A DNA stretch of 64,000 nt from assembly GCA_024639905.1 (NCBI GenBank), contig JAHEGE010000008.1, forward strand, positions 320,467 to 384,466. Reading direction: 5' to 3'. Shown piece after piece: positions 20,430 through 29,164 of this stretch. Position 1 is the stretch's first letter; every line of letters starts with the position of its first letter. Below the pieces are notes generated by a model that worked only from the letters and a program-made list of their open reading frames with translations, was not told where the DNA came from and did no database searches. A program made the translations under genes and the position numbers. Source of the DNA: Gammaproteobacteria bacterium. GTDB taxonomy: Bacteria > Pseudomonadota > Gammaproteobacteria > Pseudomonadales > Pseudohongiellaceae.

Positions 20430-21551
20430 GTGCACATTAGCCAAGATTTCGACGCCGGCAACATCGAGGTGGTCAGCGCTGCGAGGGCGGACGACATCCA
20501 GCTGCGTATTCGCCACGACAAGGATTCTGAGTTTTATCAGTGGTTCTATTTCAGGCTCAGCGGCGTCCGTGACGTGCCCTGCACGCTAAAAATACTCAAT
20601 GCAGCCGGCGCCGCGTACCCCGCGGGGTTCGAAGACTACCGCGTGGTGTATTCCTACGATCGCCAGCACTGGCGGCGCTATCCGACCACACTTGAAGGCG
20701 GAGAGCTGCGCATCGAGATTACGCCGCAGCAGGACGCGATGTACTTCGCGTATTTCACGCCGTATTCCATGGAGCGCCATGCCGACCTCGTCGCGCGCAG
20801 CCTGCAATCGCCCATATGCAATCTCACCATATTGGGCCAGAGCGTGGATGGGCAGGACATAGACCTCCTGCGGATAGCGGGGCCTGGGGACGCGAGTGGC
20901 CGCAAGAACTGTTGGCTCATCGCACGGCAGCATCCGGGCGAAAGCATGGCGCAGTGGTGGATGGAGGGCGCGCTTGAGCGCCTCGTCGATCCCTTCGACG
21001 AGTTCAGCGCGGCGCTGCTGCAACGCTGCAATTTCTTCGTCGTGCCTAACATGAATCCCGACGGCAGCCGTCGCGGCCACCTCCGCACCAACGCCGTGGG
21101 TCGCAATCTCAACCGCGAATGGGCCGCCCCCTCGATGGAGAAGTCCCCTGAAGTCTACCTTGTAAGCGAAGCGATGACTCACTTCGGTGTCGATTTCTTC
21201 CTCGACGTTCATGGCGACGAATCCCTGCCCTACTGCTTTATTGCCGGCGTAGAAGGGCTAGCAGGCTGGACAGCCGAAGACCAAGCGAAGTTAGATTTCT
21301 ACAAAACCCGCCTCGCCGAAATCAACGATGATTTCCAAACCGAGGTTGGCTACCCCACCAAAGGGCCGGGAGAGGCCAATCTCAGCATGAGCACCGGCTT
21401 CGTCGGCAGCCGCTTCGGCTGCCTAGCCATGACCCTCGAGATGCCGTTCAAAGACACCACCGCCACCCCCGACCCCGAGTTCGGCTGGAGCGGCGAGCGC
21501 AGCAAGGCCCTGGCCCACTCCTGCCTAGAAGCCCTCGCCGCCTCACTCTAA
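20430..21551 (+). CDS. Cytosolic-type M14 metallocarboxypeptidase
   Basis: This 373-residue zinc carboxypeptidase lacks a signal peptide. Residues 1-125 form the beta-sandwich N-domain of the Nna1/AGBL (cytosolic carboxypeptidase) type, with EFYQWFYFRLSG. The catalytic domain has the zinc ligands His168 and Glu171 in RQHPGESMAQ, NMNPDGSRRGHLRTN with NLNREW, a third ligand in DVHGDE and the catalytic Glu in TLEMPF. The start is GTG at 20430, preceded by AAAGGGGGA. Eukaryotic relatives trim glutamate from tubulin; the bacterial substrate is unknown. A palindromic repeat begins one base after the TAA. Confidence 0.85.
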   Translation: MHISQDFDAGNIEVVSAARADDIQLRIRHDKDSEFYQWFYFRLSGVRDVPCTLKILNAAGAAYPAGFEDYRVVYSYDRQHWRRYPTTLEGGELRIEITPQQDAMYFAYFTPYSMERHADLVARSLQSPICNLTILGQSVDGQDIDLLRIAGPGDASGRKNCWLIARQHPGESMAQWWMEGALERLVDPFDEFSAALLQRCNFFVVPNMNPDGSRRGHLRTNAVGRNLNREWAAPSMEKSPEVYLVSEAMTHFGVDFFLDVHGDESLPYCFIAGVEGLAGWTAEDQAKLDFYKTRLAEINDDFQTEVGYPTKGPGEANLSMSTGFVGSRFGCLAMTLEMPFKDTTATPDPEFGWSGERSKALAHSCLEALAASL

Positions 21552-21552
21552 C

Positions 21553-21631
21553 CCCGGGGTCAGGTCTTTCATCGATGCATCTAATGGCGATATTTGCAGC
21601 TAGATGCATCGATGAAAGACCTGACCCCGGG
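21553..21631. repeat. Full palindromic intergenic repeat, copy 1
   Basis: A 28-bp arm (21553-21580) starting CCCGGGGTCAGGTCTTTCAT is followed by a 23-bp spacer and a perfect inverted copy (21604-21631). It starts one base after the carboxypeptidase stop and ends 5 bp before the tolC -35 element. A transcript would form a very stable stem-loop, so it may also end transcription from the carboxypeptidase gene. Confidence 0.95.
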
Positions 21632-21636
21632 TGTAT

Positions 21637-21665
21637 TTGTCACCTATGGTTACACTGTGTAGAAT
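21637..21665 (+). promoter_or_regulatory. Sigma-70 promoter of tolC
   Basis: TTGTCA at 21637-21642 and TAGAAT at 21660-21665 are separated by exactly 17 bp, with a start site expected near 21672 and the tolC ATG at 21716. It is one of the best sigma-70 matches seen in the window. It lies directly beyond the right arm of the palindromic repeat. Confidence 0.6.
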
Positions 21666-21715
21666 GCGGCAGGTTTGGGGGTTGTACCCACGCCACAAAT
21701 TAAAGGCAGTCTATT

Positions 21716-23101
21716 ATGGGACGAATAGCTCAACTCGCCGGCGTCATCGCGCTTACGACACTTAGCGCTAACGCAAGCCACGCAGCGGATGACCTCTATA
21801 GCATCTTGGAACTCGCGCTCGACAACGACCCCACACTGCGTCAGGCAGAAGCCAATTACCGCGCGAATCGCGAGAACATGATTCAGAGTCGTGCCAATTT
21901 GCTGCCTAATCTCAACGCAACTGGCAACACGGCACGCCTCACGAGTGGACCTACCGATGAAATCAGTGCTGTGAATCCGTTCACGGGCCAGCTTCAGGTT
22001 CAGCAAGCACATAGCTTTCGTCCTGGCATTAATAACCACGGCTGGGGTCTCAACCTGAATCAGAGCCTTGTGAATCTCGCCCAGTGGTACAGCTTCCAAA
22101 GCGCTCGCGCAGCGGACAAGGCAGCAGCAGTAAACCTCGCAGCACAAGAGCAGGATCTCATCATGCGCGTGTCCATGGCCTATTTCGATGTGCTACGCGC
22201 AATCGATCTACTGGATACGAACGTGCAAGAAGAAGAAGCTGCCGCACGCTCGCTCGAGCAAACGCAACAGCGCGAAGAGGTTGGCTTGGTCCCAATAACC
22301 GATGTTTTCGACGCGCAGGCAGCATTCGACCTCGCGCGCAACACTACGATTCTGCAACAAGACTTTTTGCGATCACGCTACGAAGCGCTAGAGGCCATCA
22401 CCGGTCAGCCTCATCCCGATATCGAGGTGCTTGACGCGGAATTTCCAATTGTGGACGCCGATGGCACCCTCAATGAATGGGAGCAGCAAGCCGAAGGCAA
22501 CAGTCTAGCTATCGCCGCTGCCCAGTTCACGCTTGAGTCACAGGAGCAGACGCTTCGAGCAAGAAAAAGCGATCATCTTCCTACCATTGGCATAGCAGGT
22601 AATTTTGCGCATAACGTCACGAAGCCAATTATTCAGCAGGGCATCACGATCGGTGGCGGTGCATTCGATAGAACGTCACTCGCATTGAACATCACCGTGC
22701 CTCTCTACAGTGGAGGCGCGGTCCGCTCGCGTCGTCGCGCAGCAGAGTACGGCGTTGTCGCCGCTAAGGAATCCCTCGAGCTAACCAAGCGTCAACTCAC
22801 GCAAAACATACGCAACGCCTATCGTCGAGTTAACACAGATGTCATGGTTATTGCTCAGCGCCAGCAATCGATTCTGTCGGCGCAGACTGCATTGGATGCA
22901 ACCGAACTCGGCGCAGAGGTAGGTACGCGCAACATCGTTGAAGTGCTGCGCGCTAGAGAGAATTTGTACCGCGCCTTACGTCAATACGCAGACGCTCGCT
23001 ACAATTATGTGATCGACAGCCTTACGCTGAAGCAGACTGCCGGCATCTTGACGCCACAAGATGTGATCGAATTAAACGAATGGTTGGGGGCGCAGCAGTA
23101 A
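21716..23101 (+). CDS. tolC: TolC-family outer-membrane efflux channel
   Basis: This 461-residue protein has a signal peptide (cleavage expected after ANASHA, about residue 23) and the two repeated outer-membrane-efflux-protein halves: LYSILELALDNDPTLRQAEA and GVVAAKESLELTKRQL, both followed by long helices. It would form the trimeric outer-membrane duct for type I secretion and multidrug efflux; the type I-type C-terminus of the large protein at 61 kb suggests a possible client. AAAGG precedes the ATG. No inner-membrane partner lies beside it, as is usual for a general TolC. Confidence 0.93.
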   Translation: MGRIAQLAGVIALTTLSANASHAADDLYSILELALDNDPTLRQAEANYRANRENMIQSRANLLPNLNATGNTARLTSGPTDEISAVNPFTGQLQVQQAHSFRPGINNHGWGLNLNQSLVNLAQWYSFQSARAADKAAAVNLAAQEQDLIMRVSMAYFDVLRAIDLLDTNVQEEEAAARSLEQTQQREEVGLVPITDVFDAQAAFDLARNTTILQQDFLRSRYEALEAITGQPHPDIEVLDAEFPIVDADGTLNEWEQQAEGNSLAIAAAQFTLESQEQTLRARKSDHLPTIGIAGNFAHNVTKPIIQQGITIGGGAFDRTSLALNITVPLYSGGAVRSRRRAAEYGVVAAKESLELTKRQLTQNIRNAYRRVNTDVMVIAQRQQSILSAQTALDATELGAEVGTRNIVEVLRARENLYRALRQYADARYNYVIDSLTLKQTAGILTPQDVIELNEWLGAQQ

Positions 23102-23125
23102 GCTGCCAAACAATTTGTTTGCAGC
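23102..23125 (+). terminator. Hairpin after tolC
   Basis: Directly after the tolC stop, GCTGCCAAACA and TGTTTGCAGC can pair with one bulged base and a 3-nt loop. There is no clear T-run, so this may be a weak or Rho-assisted terminator, or an mRNA-stabilising stem. Confidence 0.4.
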
Positions 23126-23150
23126 GAACCGCCTCTCTCAAAAAATTGCG

Positions 23151-23495
23151 CTAAACCGCCTGTGATTTAGCGAGATACTTGCCGAGTGTCTCGTAGTATT
23201 TTTGCGCGAGGGGTGTAGGCACGACGTATTTGATTCGCGCGTCGTAATCGTCAGACTCCACCTTAACCATGCCTTTTTCGGTGAGCTGCTTGAGCCGGCT
23301 GTGCTTAGTGCGCTGAGAGATCTCCGGCATCGCCTCGAGCGCCTCCATCGTAGCCAGCTTACGTCCCTCATACCAAGAGATCGAGCAGGCGTTGAGCAGG
23401 CCGGTCTCTACTGCGTCTAGGGCAGGAAACTTCGGCATGTCTTCCAAGGCCTTAGCGAGATTAAGGAAGCGCAGGTAAGGTAAATCTTTTTTCAT
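23151..23495 (-). CDS. MarR-like winged-helix regulator
   Basis: This 114-residue protein starts at ATG 23495 (MKKDLPYLRFLN); a TTG four codons upstream also fits. The core resembles a winged helix: ISWYEGRKLATMEALEAM, then EISQRTKHSRLKQLTEKGMV as the recognition helix and the wing VESDDYDARIKYVVPTP. The regulated genes are unknown; it lies between tolC (convergent) and a membrane protein gene in the same orientation. Confidence 0.65.
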   Translation of the reverse strand: MKKDLPYLRFLNLAKALEDMPKFPALDAVETGLLNACSISWYEGRKLATMEALEAMPEISQRTKHSRLKQLTEKGMVKVESDDYDARIKYVVPTPLAQKYYETLGKYLAKSQAV

Positions 23496-23595
23496 AATAA
23501 TTCGCAAATGTAAGAATTTGTAGGTTTATCGCTTGATCAGTCTACCACATTGTGGCGGAAGACCAATATCCGACAATTCGTGGGACACTTTCAGC

Positions 23596-24156
23596 TCAAG
23601 CAGAGGAACCTCTGCCTTTCAGGCCTCTAAGAACAATCGAAATAAACCAAAGCATCAGCATCGATCCCAGCGCATCGCCAATAAACATGGCCGCCAGCTG
23701 CTCAAAGGAGTGCGTCGTTTGAGGGGTATACCAAAAGGCGAAGTAGTGGCTCGTCGCGCTTAAGGCTGCGGTGAGAATTGCGATCTGAAGGATCGTTGAT
23801 AGTTGGAGCCCTGCGAGTTCGCCGCTCAGCTGCGAGGTAAGCGATGGTCGTTTCCGCAGCAGGTTGAGCGCTAACCAGGCAGGGACAGAGCTCGCCGCGC
23901 TTACCGCAATCAGCGCCGGTAGCGTAAGCGGCGACACGGGAAAAGTAATTATCGCTCCTAGAAAGAGGCCTGCGACACCGGCTCCACCGAAAAGCAAGAC
24001 TGCGAGCGGCCGAATCATGGCGGGCAGGAAGATAAGGTTCGCGACTACGTTAAGCTGCGCACCGGCGAAAACAGCCTCGTTAAACATGAACACAAGCGAC
24101 CATAAGAAAGCGACTATCAGGGCGTAGATAAGCTGGCTGCGGGCGCGAGTGAGCAT
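23596..24156 (-). CDS. MASE1-like integral membrane protein
   Basis: This is a 186-residue hydrophobic protein with about five transmembrane segments (for example IYALIVAFLWSLVFMFNEAVF and AGVAGLFLGAIITF). The charged loop NLLRKRPS and the conserved-looking FIGDALGSMLMLWF near the end recall the MASE1 sensory membrane domain. The usual C-terminal signalling domain is missing. Function unknown. No strong Shine-Dalgarno is seen before the ATG at 24156. Confidence 0.5.
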   Translation of the reverse strand: MLTRARSQLIYALIVAFLWSLVFMFNEAVFAGAQLNVVANLIFLPAMIRPLAVLLFGGAGVAGLFLGAIITFPVSPLTLPALIAVSAASSVPAWLALNLLRKRPSLTSQLSGELAGLQLSTILQIAILTAALSATSHYFAFWYTPQTTHSFEQLAAMFIGDALGSMLMLWFISIVLRGLKGRGSSA

Positions 24157-24239
24157 AAGCGACTATCTTTAACTTCGTGGCTTTTAGTCTGGCATCGCTT
24201 CCCCTCTGGTGCAAGTAGGGTAAACTTCTCATTTTGACC

Positions 24240-25391
24240 ATGGTCCGATCTATGCGATCTAAACTTCCCCACCACGGCACAACTATCTTCACCGTGATGT
24301 CGAAGATGGCGCAGGAATTCGATGCGATAAACCTCTCGCAAGGCTTCCCGGATTTCGACTGCCCGCCACGACTGCGCGAGCTCGTTGCGCAGCATCTTAA
24401 CGACCGCAAAAATCAGTATCCGCCTATGGCAGGCATAGCGCCGCTGCGCGAAGCAATCGCCGAAAAGGTGAGCCGCTTGTACGGGTTTGAAGCGGACCCA
24501 GAAACGGAAATAACTGTCACCTCCGGTGCAACAGAGGCGCTGTTCGATGCGATTCAGGCGAGCGTGGGGGCTGGCGACGAAGTTATCGTGTTCGATCCAG
24601 CCTATGACAGCTACGATCCCGCCATTCGATTAGCAGGCGCAACACCGGTTCATATTGCATTGACCGTGCCGGATTACGAGATCGACTTTGATGCGCTGTC
24701 CGCCGCCATAACCCCGCGTACTCGGATGATTGTGATTAACTCGCCGCACAATCCCTGCGGTTCTGTCCTTTCGAGGAAGGATCTCGACGCGCTCGCCGCA
24801 TTGATTCGCTCCTACGACATACTCGTCCTCTCAGATGAGGTGTACGAGCACATGGTGTTCGATAATCAAGCGCATAGTAGCGTGCTGAGCCATGAGGAAT
24901 TGCGCAACAAAAGTTTCGCTGTTTTCTCTTTCGGAAAAACCTATCATGCGACTGGCTGGAAATTAGCGTACTGCGTTGCGCCTGCAGCCTTGACTGCAGA
25001 ATTTCGTAAGGTTCACCAGTTCGTTACCTTCACCAGCGTAAGTTTTGTCCAGTATGCGATCGCCGATTTCATGCGCGAGTGCCCGCAGCATGCAGATGAA
25101 TTGCCCGCTTTTTATCAAGCGAAACGCGATACGTTTAATCGCTTGATTACCGATTCCCGCTTTCGCTTTACCCCCTCTGCCGGGACTTACTTTCAACTTG
25201 TCGATTACAGCGCAATAAGTGAAGTTGACGATGTTACATTCGTCAACGAACTCACCCAGAAGCATGGTGTCGCCGCTATTCCGGTCTCTGCATTTTACGA
25301 ATCAAAACCTGCCACTCGCGTCATTCGCTTTTGTTTTTGCAAAGACGACACGACGCTCGAAGCGGCGGCGAAAATTTTGTGCACGTTGTGA
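24240..25391 (+). CDS. ybdL: PLP-dependent methionine/2-oxoacid aminotransferase (YbdL-like)
   Basis: This is a class I aminotransferase of about 383 aa. The start KLPHHGTTIFTVMS followed by INLSQGFPDFDCP, the PLP-lysine motif SFGKTYHATGWK, NSPHNPCGS and the closing IRFCFCKDD closely follow E. coli YbdL, which prefers methionine and aromatic amino acids. The frame opens at a TTG at 24234; ATG codons lie at 24240 and 24252, with no decisive ribosome-binding site. Its TGA overlaps a possible GTG start of queG, so the two are probably cotranscribed. Confidence 0.88.
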   Translation: MVRSMRSKLPHHGTTIFTVMSKMAQEFDAINLSQGFPDFDCPPRLRELVAQHLNDRKNQYPPMAGIAPLREAIAEKVSRLYGFEADPETEITVTSGATEALFDAIQASVGAGDEVIVFDPAYDSYDPAIRLAGATPVHIALTVPDYEIDFDALSAAITPRTRMIVINSPHNPCGSVLSRKDLDALAALIRSYDILVLSDEVYEHMVFDNQAHSSVLSHEELRNKSFAVFSFGKTYHATGWKLAYCVAPAALTAEFRKVHQFVTFTSVSFVQYAIADFMRECPQHADELPAFYQAKRDTFNRLITDSRFRFTPSAGTYFQLVDYSAISEVDDVTFVNELTQKHGVAAIPVSAFYESKPATRVIRFCFCKDDTTLEAAAKILCTL

Positions 25392-25399
25392 GCCTTAGA

Positions 25400-26431
25400 A
25401 TGGAAAGCCTCGCAGCGCAGATTAAATCCTGGGGTGCCGAGCTAGGCTTTCAGGAAGTTGCCATCACCGATGTAGACCTGAGTGCCTATGAGGGCCATTT
25501 GGAAGAATGGATCGCTCGCAACTTGCACGGCGAGATGGCCTATATGGCGAACAACCATGACAAGCGCGTGCATCCGGAGAAACTCCACCCTGGGACTATT
25601 CGTGTCGTGTGTGTGCGTATGGACTATGCCTTGCAGCGCGATAACTCGCTTAACTTTATCGATGAAAAAGATATCGCGTATGTGGCTCGTTACGCACGAG
25701 GACGTGACTACCATAAAGTTATTCGAAAACGCCTGCAGCGCTTGGCCGATAAGATTCAAGCTGAAGCGGGGCCGCTGGGCTATCGCGCGTTCGTCGACAG
25801 TGCGCCGGTGTTGGAGCGAGCCCTCGCCGAAAAAGCCGGGATCGGCTGGATCGGCAAAAACACCATGCTCATTAATAAAGACGCCGGCTCATGGTTTTTC
25901 TTAGGTGAACTATTCACTGATTTGCCCTTGCCAGTCGACACGCCAGACCTGCCCCATTGCGGCACTTGTCATGCTTGTATTGACGCCTGCCCGACGAATG
26001 CGTTTGTGCAGCCCAACCAACTCGACGCACGGCGCTGCATTTCCTATTTGACGATCGAATTGCGCGAATCGATTCCCGTTGAGTTCCGCGCAGCAATGGG
26101 CAACCGCGTGTTCGGCTGCGACGATTGCCAATTGGTGTGCCCGTGGAATAAATTCACCGAGCCAACTCGCGAGCAAGACTTTACGCCGCGCCACCGGTTA
26201 GACGCGGCATCTTTGGTAGAGCTTTTCGCCTGGAGCGAAGAAGAGTTTTTGAGCAACACCGAAGGCTCGCCGATTCGGCGCATCGGCTACGAATGCTGGC
26301 TGCGCAATATCGCAGTAGGCTTGGGTAACGCAGGCGCTAGCCCCGAAGTAAAAGCAGCGCTGCAAGCCCGCGCAGATCACGCCTCGCCCTTAGTCCGCGA
26401 ACACGTAGCCTGGGCCCTGTCACGCGTCTAA
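25400..26431 (+). CDS. queG: Epoxyqueuosine reductase
   Basis: QueG reduces epoxyqueuosine to queuosine at the wobble base of tRNA, using a cobalamin cofactor and two [4Fe-4S] clusters. The cluster motifs are CGTCHACIDACPTNAF and CDDCQLVCPWN. The N-terminal cobalamin-binding domain includes RYARGRDYHK and the catalytic-Asp region FVDSAPVLERALAE. I chose ATG 25400 (MESLAAQIKSWG, 343 aa); GTG at 25388, overlapping the aminotransferase stop, is an alternative. The TAA stop is immediately followed by the palindromic repeat. Confidence 0.92.
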   Translation: MESLAAQIKSWGAELGFQEVAITDVDLSAYEGHLEEWIARNLHGEMAYMANNHDKRVHPEKLHPGTIRVVCVRMDYALQRDNSLNFIDEKDIAYVARYARGRDYHKVIRKRLQRLADKIQAEAGPLGYRAFVDSAPVLERALAEKAGIGWIGKNTMLINKDAGSWFFLGELFTDLPLPVDTPDLPHCGTCHACIDACPTNAFVQPNQLDARRCISYLTIELRESIPVEFRAAMGNRVFGCDDCQLVCPWNKFTEPTREQDFTPRHRLDAASLVELFAWSEEEFLSNTEGSPIRRIGYECWLRNIAVGLGNAGASPEVKAALQARADHASPLVREHVAWALSRV

Positions 26432-26510
26432 CCCGGGGTCAGGTCTTTCATCGATGCACCTGGTTGCACTAATTGCACAAGGGTGCGATGCGGAAAGACC
26501 TGACCCCGGG
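26432..26510. repeat. Full palindromic intergenic repeat, copy 2
   Basis: The left arm starts at the base after the queG TAA, and the right arm ends one base before the stop of the convergent orn gene, so the repeat fills the whole gap. The outer ~17 bp of the arms are perfect; the inner parts have diverged (GATGCGGAAAGACC instead of GATGAAAGACC). It can fold in transcripts of both genes and could act as a two-way terminator. Confidence 0.92.
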
Positions 26511-26511
26511 C

Positions 26512-27051
26512 TTATTTGATGAAGTGCTCGCGGTAGTGTCTGAGCTCTTCTATTGATTCACGAATATCATCTAAGGCCTGATGCGTCGCCTTCTTCGTAA
26601 GGCCCGTCATGATCTCAGGCTTCCATCGCTTAGCCAGCTCTTTGAGTGTGCTGACGTCGAGGTTGCGGTAATGGAAGAACGCCTCCAGTTCTGGCATGTA
26701 GTTAGCCATAAAGCGCCGATCCTGACAGATGCTATTGCCGCACAGTGGCGAGGCGTTAGGCTCTGAGTAGTCGGCGAGGAATTCGAGGGTCTGTCTTACC
26801 GCCTCTTTCTCGTCGATAGCACTCGCCTTCACGCGCTCGATTAAGCCAGACCTGCCGTGATGAGTCAGGTTCCACTCATCCATCGCGTCTAGCACGGCGT
26901 CACTTTGCTTAATCGCCAAAACGGGTCCCTCGGCGAGTAGGTTTAGATTTTCGTCGGTGACTAGTGTCGCGATCTCGATTATCTTGTCGGTGTCCGGCTT
27001 TAGCCCCGTCATCTCGAGGTCGATCCAGACCAAATTACTGCGTTTATTCAT
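26512..27051 (-). CDS. orn: Oligoribonuclease
   Basis: Orn is a 3'-5' exonuclease that degrades di- and short oligoribonucleotides, including the pGpG from c-di-GMP turnover. The 179-residue protein has the complete DEDDh set: [32 protein letters not shown] and [10 protein letters not shown]. It lies divergent to rsgA, the arrangement known in E. coli. The stop codon abuts the palindromic repeat. Confidence 0.95.
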   Translation of the reverse strand: MNKRSNLVWIDLEMTGLKPDTDKIIEIATLVTDENLNLLAEGPVLAIKQSDAVLDAMDEWNLTHHGRSGLIERVKASAIDEKEAVRQTLEFLADYSEPNASPLCGNSICQDRRFMANYMPELEAFFHYRNLDVSTLKELAKRWKPEIMTGLTKKATHQALDDIRESIEELRHYREHFIK

Positions 27052-27092
27052 TGTGCGTTCCTCTTGCTGAGATTGTAGTGCAATCTCTTGTT

Positions 27093-27165
27093 TGGGTCAG
27101 GTTTTTGCGGGCCTATCCCGCCGATCGGCTTGGAAAAATGCGATAATGAAAGACCTGACCCCGGG
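27093..27165. repeat. Degenerate palindromic repeat, copy 3
   Basis: The right arm (ATAATGAAAGACCTGACCCC plus GGGG) is well kept, while the left arm is reduced to GGGTCAGGTTTTTGC. The arm ends 6-7 bases before the rsgA ATG, so its terminal GGGG occupies the Shine-Dalgarno position. It lies in the divergent orn-rsgA promoter region. Confidence 0.8.
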
Positions 27166-27172
27166 GTAACAC

Positions 27173-28120
27173 ATGGCGAAAAGACGGCTTAGTAGGCAAC
27201 AGATCGACAGGATCGCGCGCAATCAGGAATCTGATGCCGCAGTGAATGGCGTGGTCATTAGCCATTTCGGCAAGCAGCTCGATGTCGAGTCGCTAGTCGA
27301 TGGCGCCATCGTACGCTGCCATCAACGCGCGAACCTGCCCACTCTCGTAACCGGCGACCGTGTCGTCTGGGAGCCGGGTGACGACGGTGTGGGCGTGATT
27401 GTCTCGCTCGCAGAGAGGCGCAGTGTGTTTGCTCGCCCTGGCTTCGCCGGGGTAGTGAAACCCATGGCTGCAAACATCGATGTAGTCTTAGTCGTCATCG
27501 CGCCAACGCCCATGCCTCATGCTAACTTAATAGACCGGTATCTTGTCGCCATCGAGACACTCGGGCTGCGTCCGATGCTTATCTTGAATAAAGCCGACTT
27601 GCTGGAAAGCTGCGAAGATCCACTCGCCATCGACGAGCTGCTCGAGATCTATCGCAGCATCGATTATTCGGTTCTCGAGGTGTCGGCTACAGGACAGCAA
27701 GGGCTCGATGCGCTGCGCCAAGCCCTTGCAGGAAGTACGACTGTGCTTGTGGGGCAATCGGGCGTAGGCAAATCGTCGTTGGTCAATGGCCTCGGCGTTG
27801 ACGCGGAGCTGGCGCTTGTCGGCGGCCTGTCGACCGTGCACGACAAGGGTATGCACACGACGACGACCTCGAGACTCTTTCATCTCGAGGGCTTTGATCT
27901 CATCGACTCGCCCGGCATTCGGGAGTTCGGCTTGGGTCACGTAAGCCCCCAAGACGTCTTTGAGGGCTTTGTCGAACTTCGCGGCATGGCCGAGCCGTGC
28001 AAGTTCCGCGACTGTGCCCACCAAGGCGAGCCAGGTTGCGCGGTTATGGCGGCGATGGAAGCCGGAGAGATTCACCCGGGTCGGCTGCAGAGCTACTTCC
28101 AGATTTTGGACTCACTCTGA
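27173..28120 (+). CDS. rsgA: Ribosome small-subunit-dependent GTPase A
   Basis: RsgA checks late maturation of the 30S subunit. The 315-residue protein has an N-terminal basic tail, an OB fold (GVVISHFGKQ to VWEPG), a circularly permuted GTPase domain with NKAD before the P-loop GQSGVGKSSLVNG and DSPGIREFGL, and the C-terminal zinc finger with FRDCAHQGEPGCAV. Gene order orn-rsgA-psd is conserved. The ribosome-binding site appears to come from the palindromic repeat directly upstream. Confidence 0.95.
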   Translation: MAKRRLSRQQIDRIARNQESDAAVNGVVISHFGKQLDVESLVDGAIVRCHQRANLPTLVTGDRVVWEPGDDGVGVIVSLAERRSVFARPGFAGVVKPMAANIDVVLVVIAPTPMPHANLIDRYLVAIETLGLRPMLILNKADLLESCEDPLAIDELLEIYRSIDYSVLEVSATGQQGLDALRQALAGSTTVLVGQSGVGKSSLVNGLGVDAELALVGGLSTVHDKGMHTTTTSRLFHLEGFDLIDSPGIREFGLGHVSPQDVFEGFVELRGMAEPCKFRDCAHQGEPGCAVMAAMEAGEIHPGRLQSYFQILDSL

Positions 28121-28137
28121 AGCCGAGTTAATGACGG

Positions 28138-28170
28138 GAAAAATGCATCGATGAAAGACCTGACCCCGGG
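28138..28170. repeat. Half repeat, copy 4 (right-arm orientation)
   Basis: The sequence from GAAAAATGCATCG to GACCTGACCCCGGG is a single arm without its inverted partner, lying between rsgA and psd. It begins 18 bp after the rsgA stop. GAAAA before the arm is shared with other half copies, showing this is a defined half-unit and not a random truncation. Confidence 0.9.
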
Positions 28171-28217
28171 TTAGAGGACGAAGAGAACTCGGTGCGCTTT
28201 TTGTCTTATAATAGTTC

Positions 28218-29069
28218 ATGCCAAAGCCATTCATCCTGCTCCAATACCTTCTGCCCCAGCACCTGCTTTCGCGCCTAGTCGGCAGGATCGCGGAGAGCTC
28301 TGCCTTAAAAGCCCCATTCATCCGCTGGTTCGCTGCGCGTTACGACGTCGAGATGAGCGAAGCTGTAGAGCAGGATCCGCTTGCCTTTCCTAGCTTCAAT
28401 GCCTTTTTTACCCGGGCACTGCGCGACGGAGCGCGGCCTCTGGCTTCTGAACCTAGCGCGGTGCTATGCCCTGCCGACGGCGCCATCAGTCAGCTTGGCG
28501 GCCTGTCAGAACTCGGCCTACTTCAAGCGAAGGGCCATCACTATACGGCGGCGGAGTTATTGGCTGATGCAGACGCTGGTGCGGAATTCGACCGAGGTAG
28601 CTTCGCCACGGTGTATTTGTCGCCGCGGGACTATCATCGGGTTCACATGCCGGCTGCCGGCACGCTGCGCAAGACGATCTATGTGCCCGGCGACCTGTTT
28701 TCGGTGAATAAGCAGACAGCCGGTAGTGTGCCCAGGCTATTCGCGCGCAACGAAAGACTCGTCTGCCTCTTCGACACAGATTTCGGGCCCATGGCAGTCG
28801 TATTGGTCGGCGCAATGATCGTCGCGGGCATAGAAACGGTGTGGGCTGGTCGCGTATGCCCCGGCCGCAGGCGGCAGATTACAACCACAGACTATGCCGA
28901 TGCCCAGCCGCCCGTGAGTCTCGCCGCAGGCGACGAGTTAGGCCGCTTTTACCTCGGCTCCACCGCTATCGTATTATTCCCCCACGGCGCAGTCGATCTC
29001 GCCGCTGGGCTAAGCGCGGATACACCCGTTAGAATGGGTCAACTTCTGGGCCAAAAGCGCCCCAACTAA
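28218..29069 (+). CDS. psd: Phosphatidylserine decarboxylase
   Basis: Psd makes phosphatidylethanolamine at the inner membrane. The 283-residue proenzyme has the self-cleavage motif LGST (in [12 protein letters not shown]), whose serine becomes the pyruvoyl cofactor of the alpha chain. Other family features are [26 protein letters not shown] and [12 protein letters not shown]. It follows rsgA as in E. coli, with a half repeat between them. The stop TAA is followed after one base by a full repeat. Confidence 0.94.
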   Translation: MPKPFILLQYLLPQHLLSRLVGRIAESSALKAPFIRWFAARYDVEMSEAVEQDPLAFPSFNAFFTRALRDGARPLASEPSAVLCPADGAISQLGGLSELGLLQAKGHHYTAAELLADADAGAEFDRGSFATVYLSPRDYHRVHMPAAGTLRKTIYVPGDLFSVNKQTAGSVPRLFARNERLVCLFDTDFGPMAVVLVGAMIVAGIETVWAGRVCPGRRRQITTTDYADAQPPVSLAAGDELGRFYLGSTAIVLFPHGAVDLAAGLSADTPVRMGQLLGQKRPN

Positions 29070-29070
29070 A

Positions 29071-29149
29071 CCCGGGGTCAGGTCTTGCATCGATGCAGTT
29101 AGCTGCATTAACTTCCAGCGGATGCATCGATGAAAGACCTGACCCCGGG
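29071..29149. repeat. Full palindromic intergenic repeat, copy 5
   Basis: Two inverted arms start one base after the psd TAA and end 15 bases before the rpiA ATG. The left arm has one substitution (GGTCTTGCATCG). The spacer differs from that of copy 1, although the arms are nearly identical. Confidence 0.93.
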
Positions 29150-29164
29150 TGCGAGAGAGTGATT

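Noticed and set aside
29093..29164. A longer RpiA N-terminus
   Set aside because: The extra codons are derived from the palindromic repeat; the family start and ribosome-binding site are at 29165.
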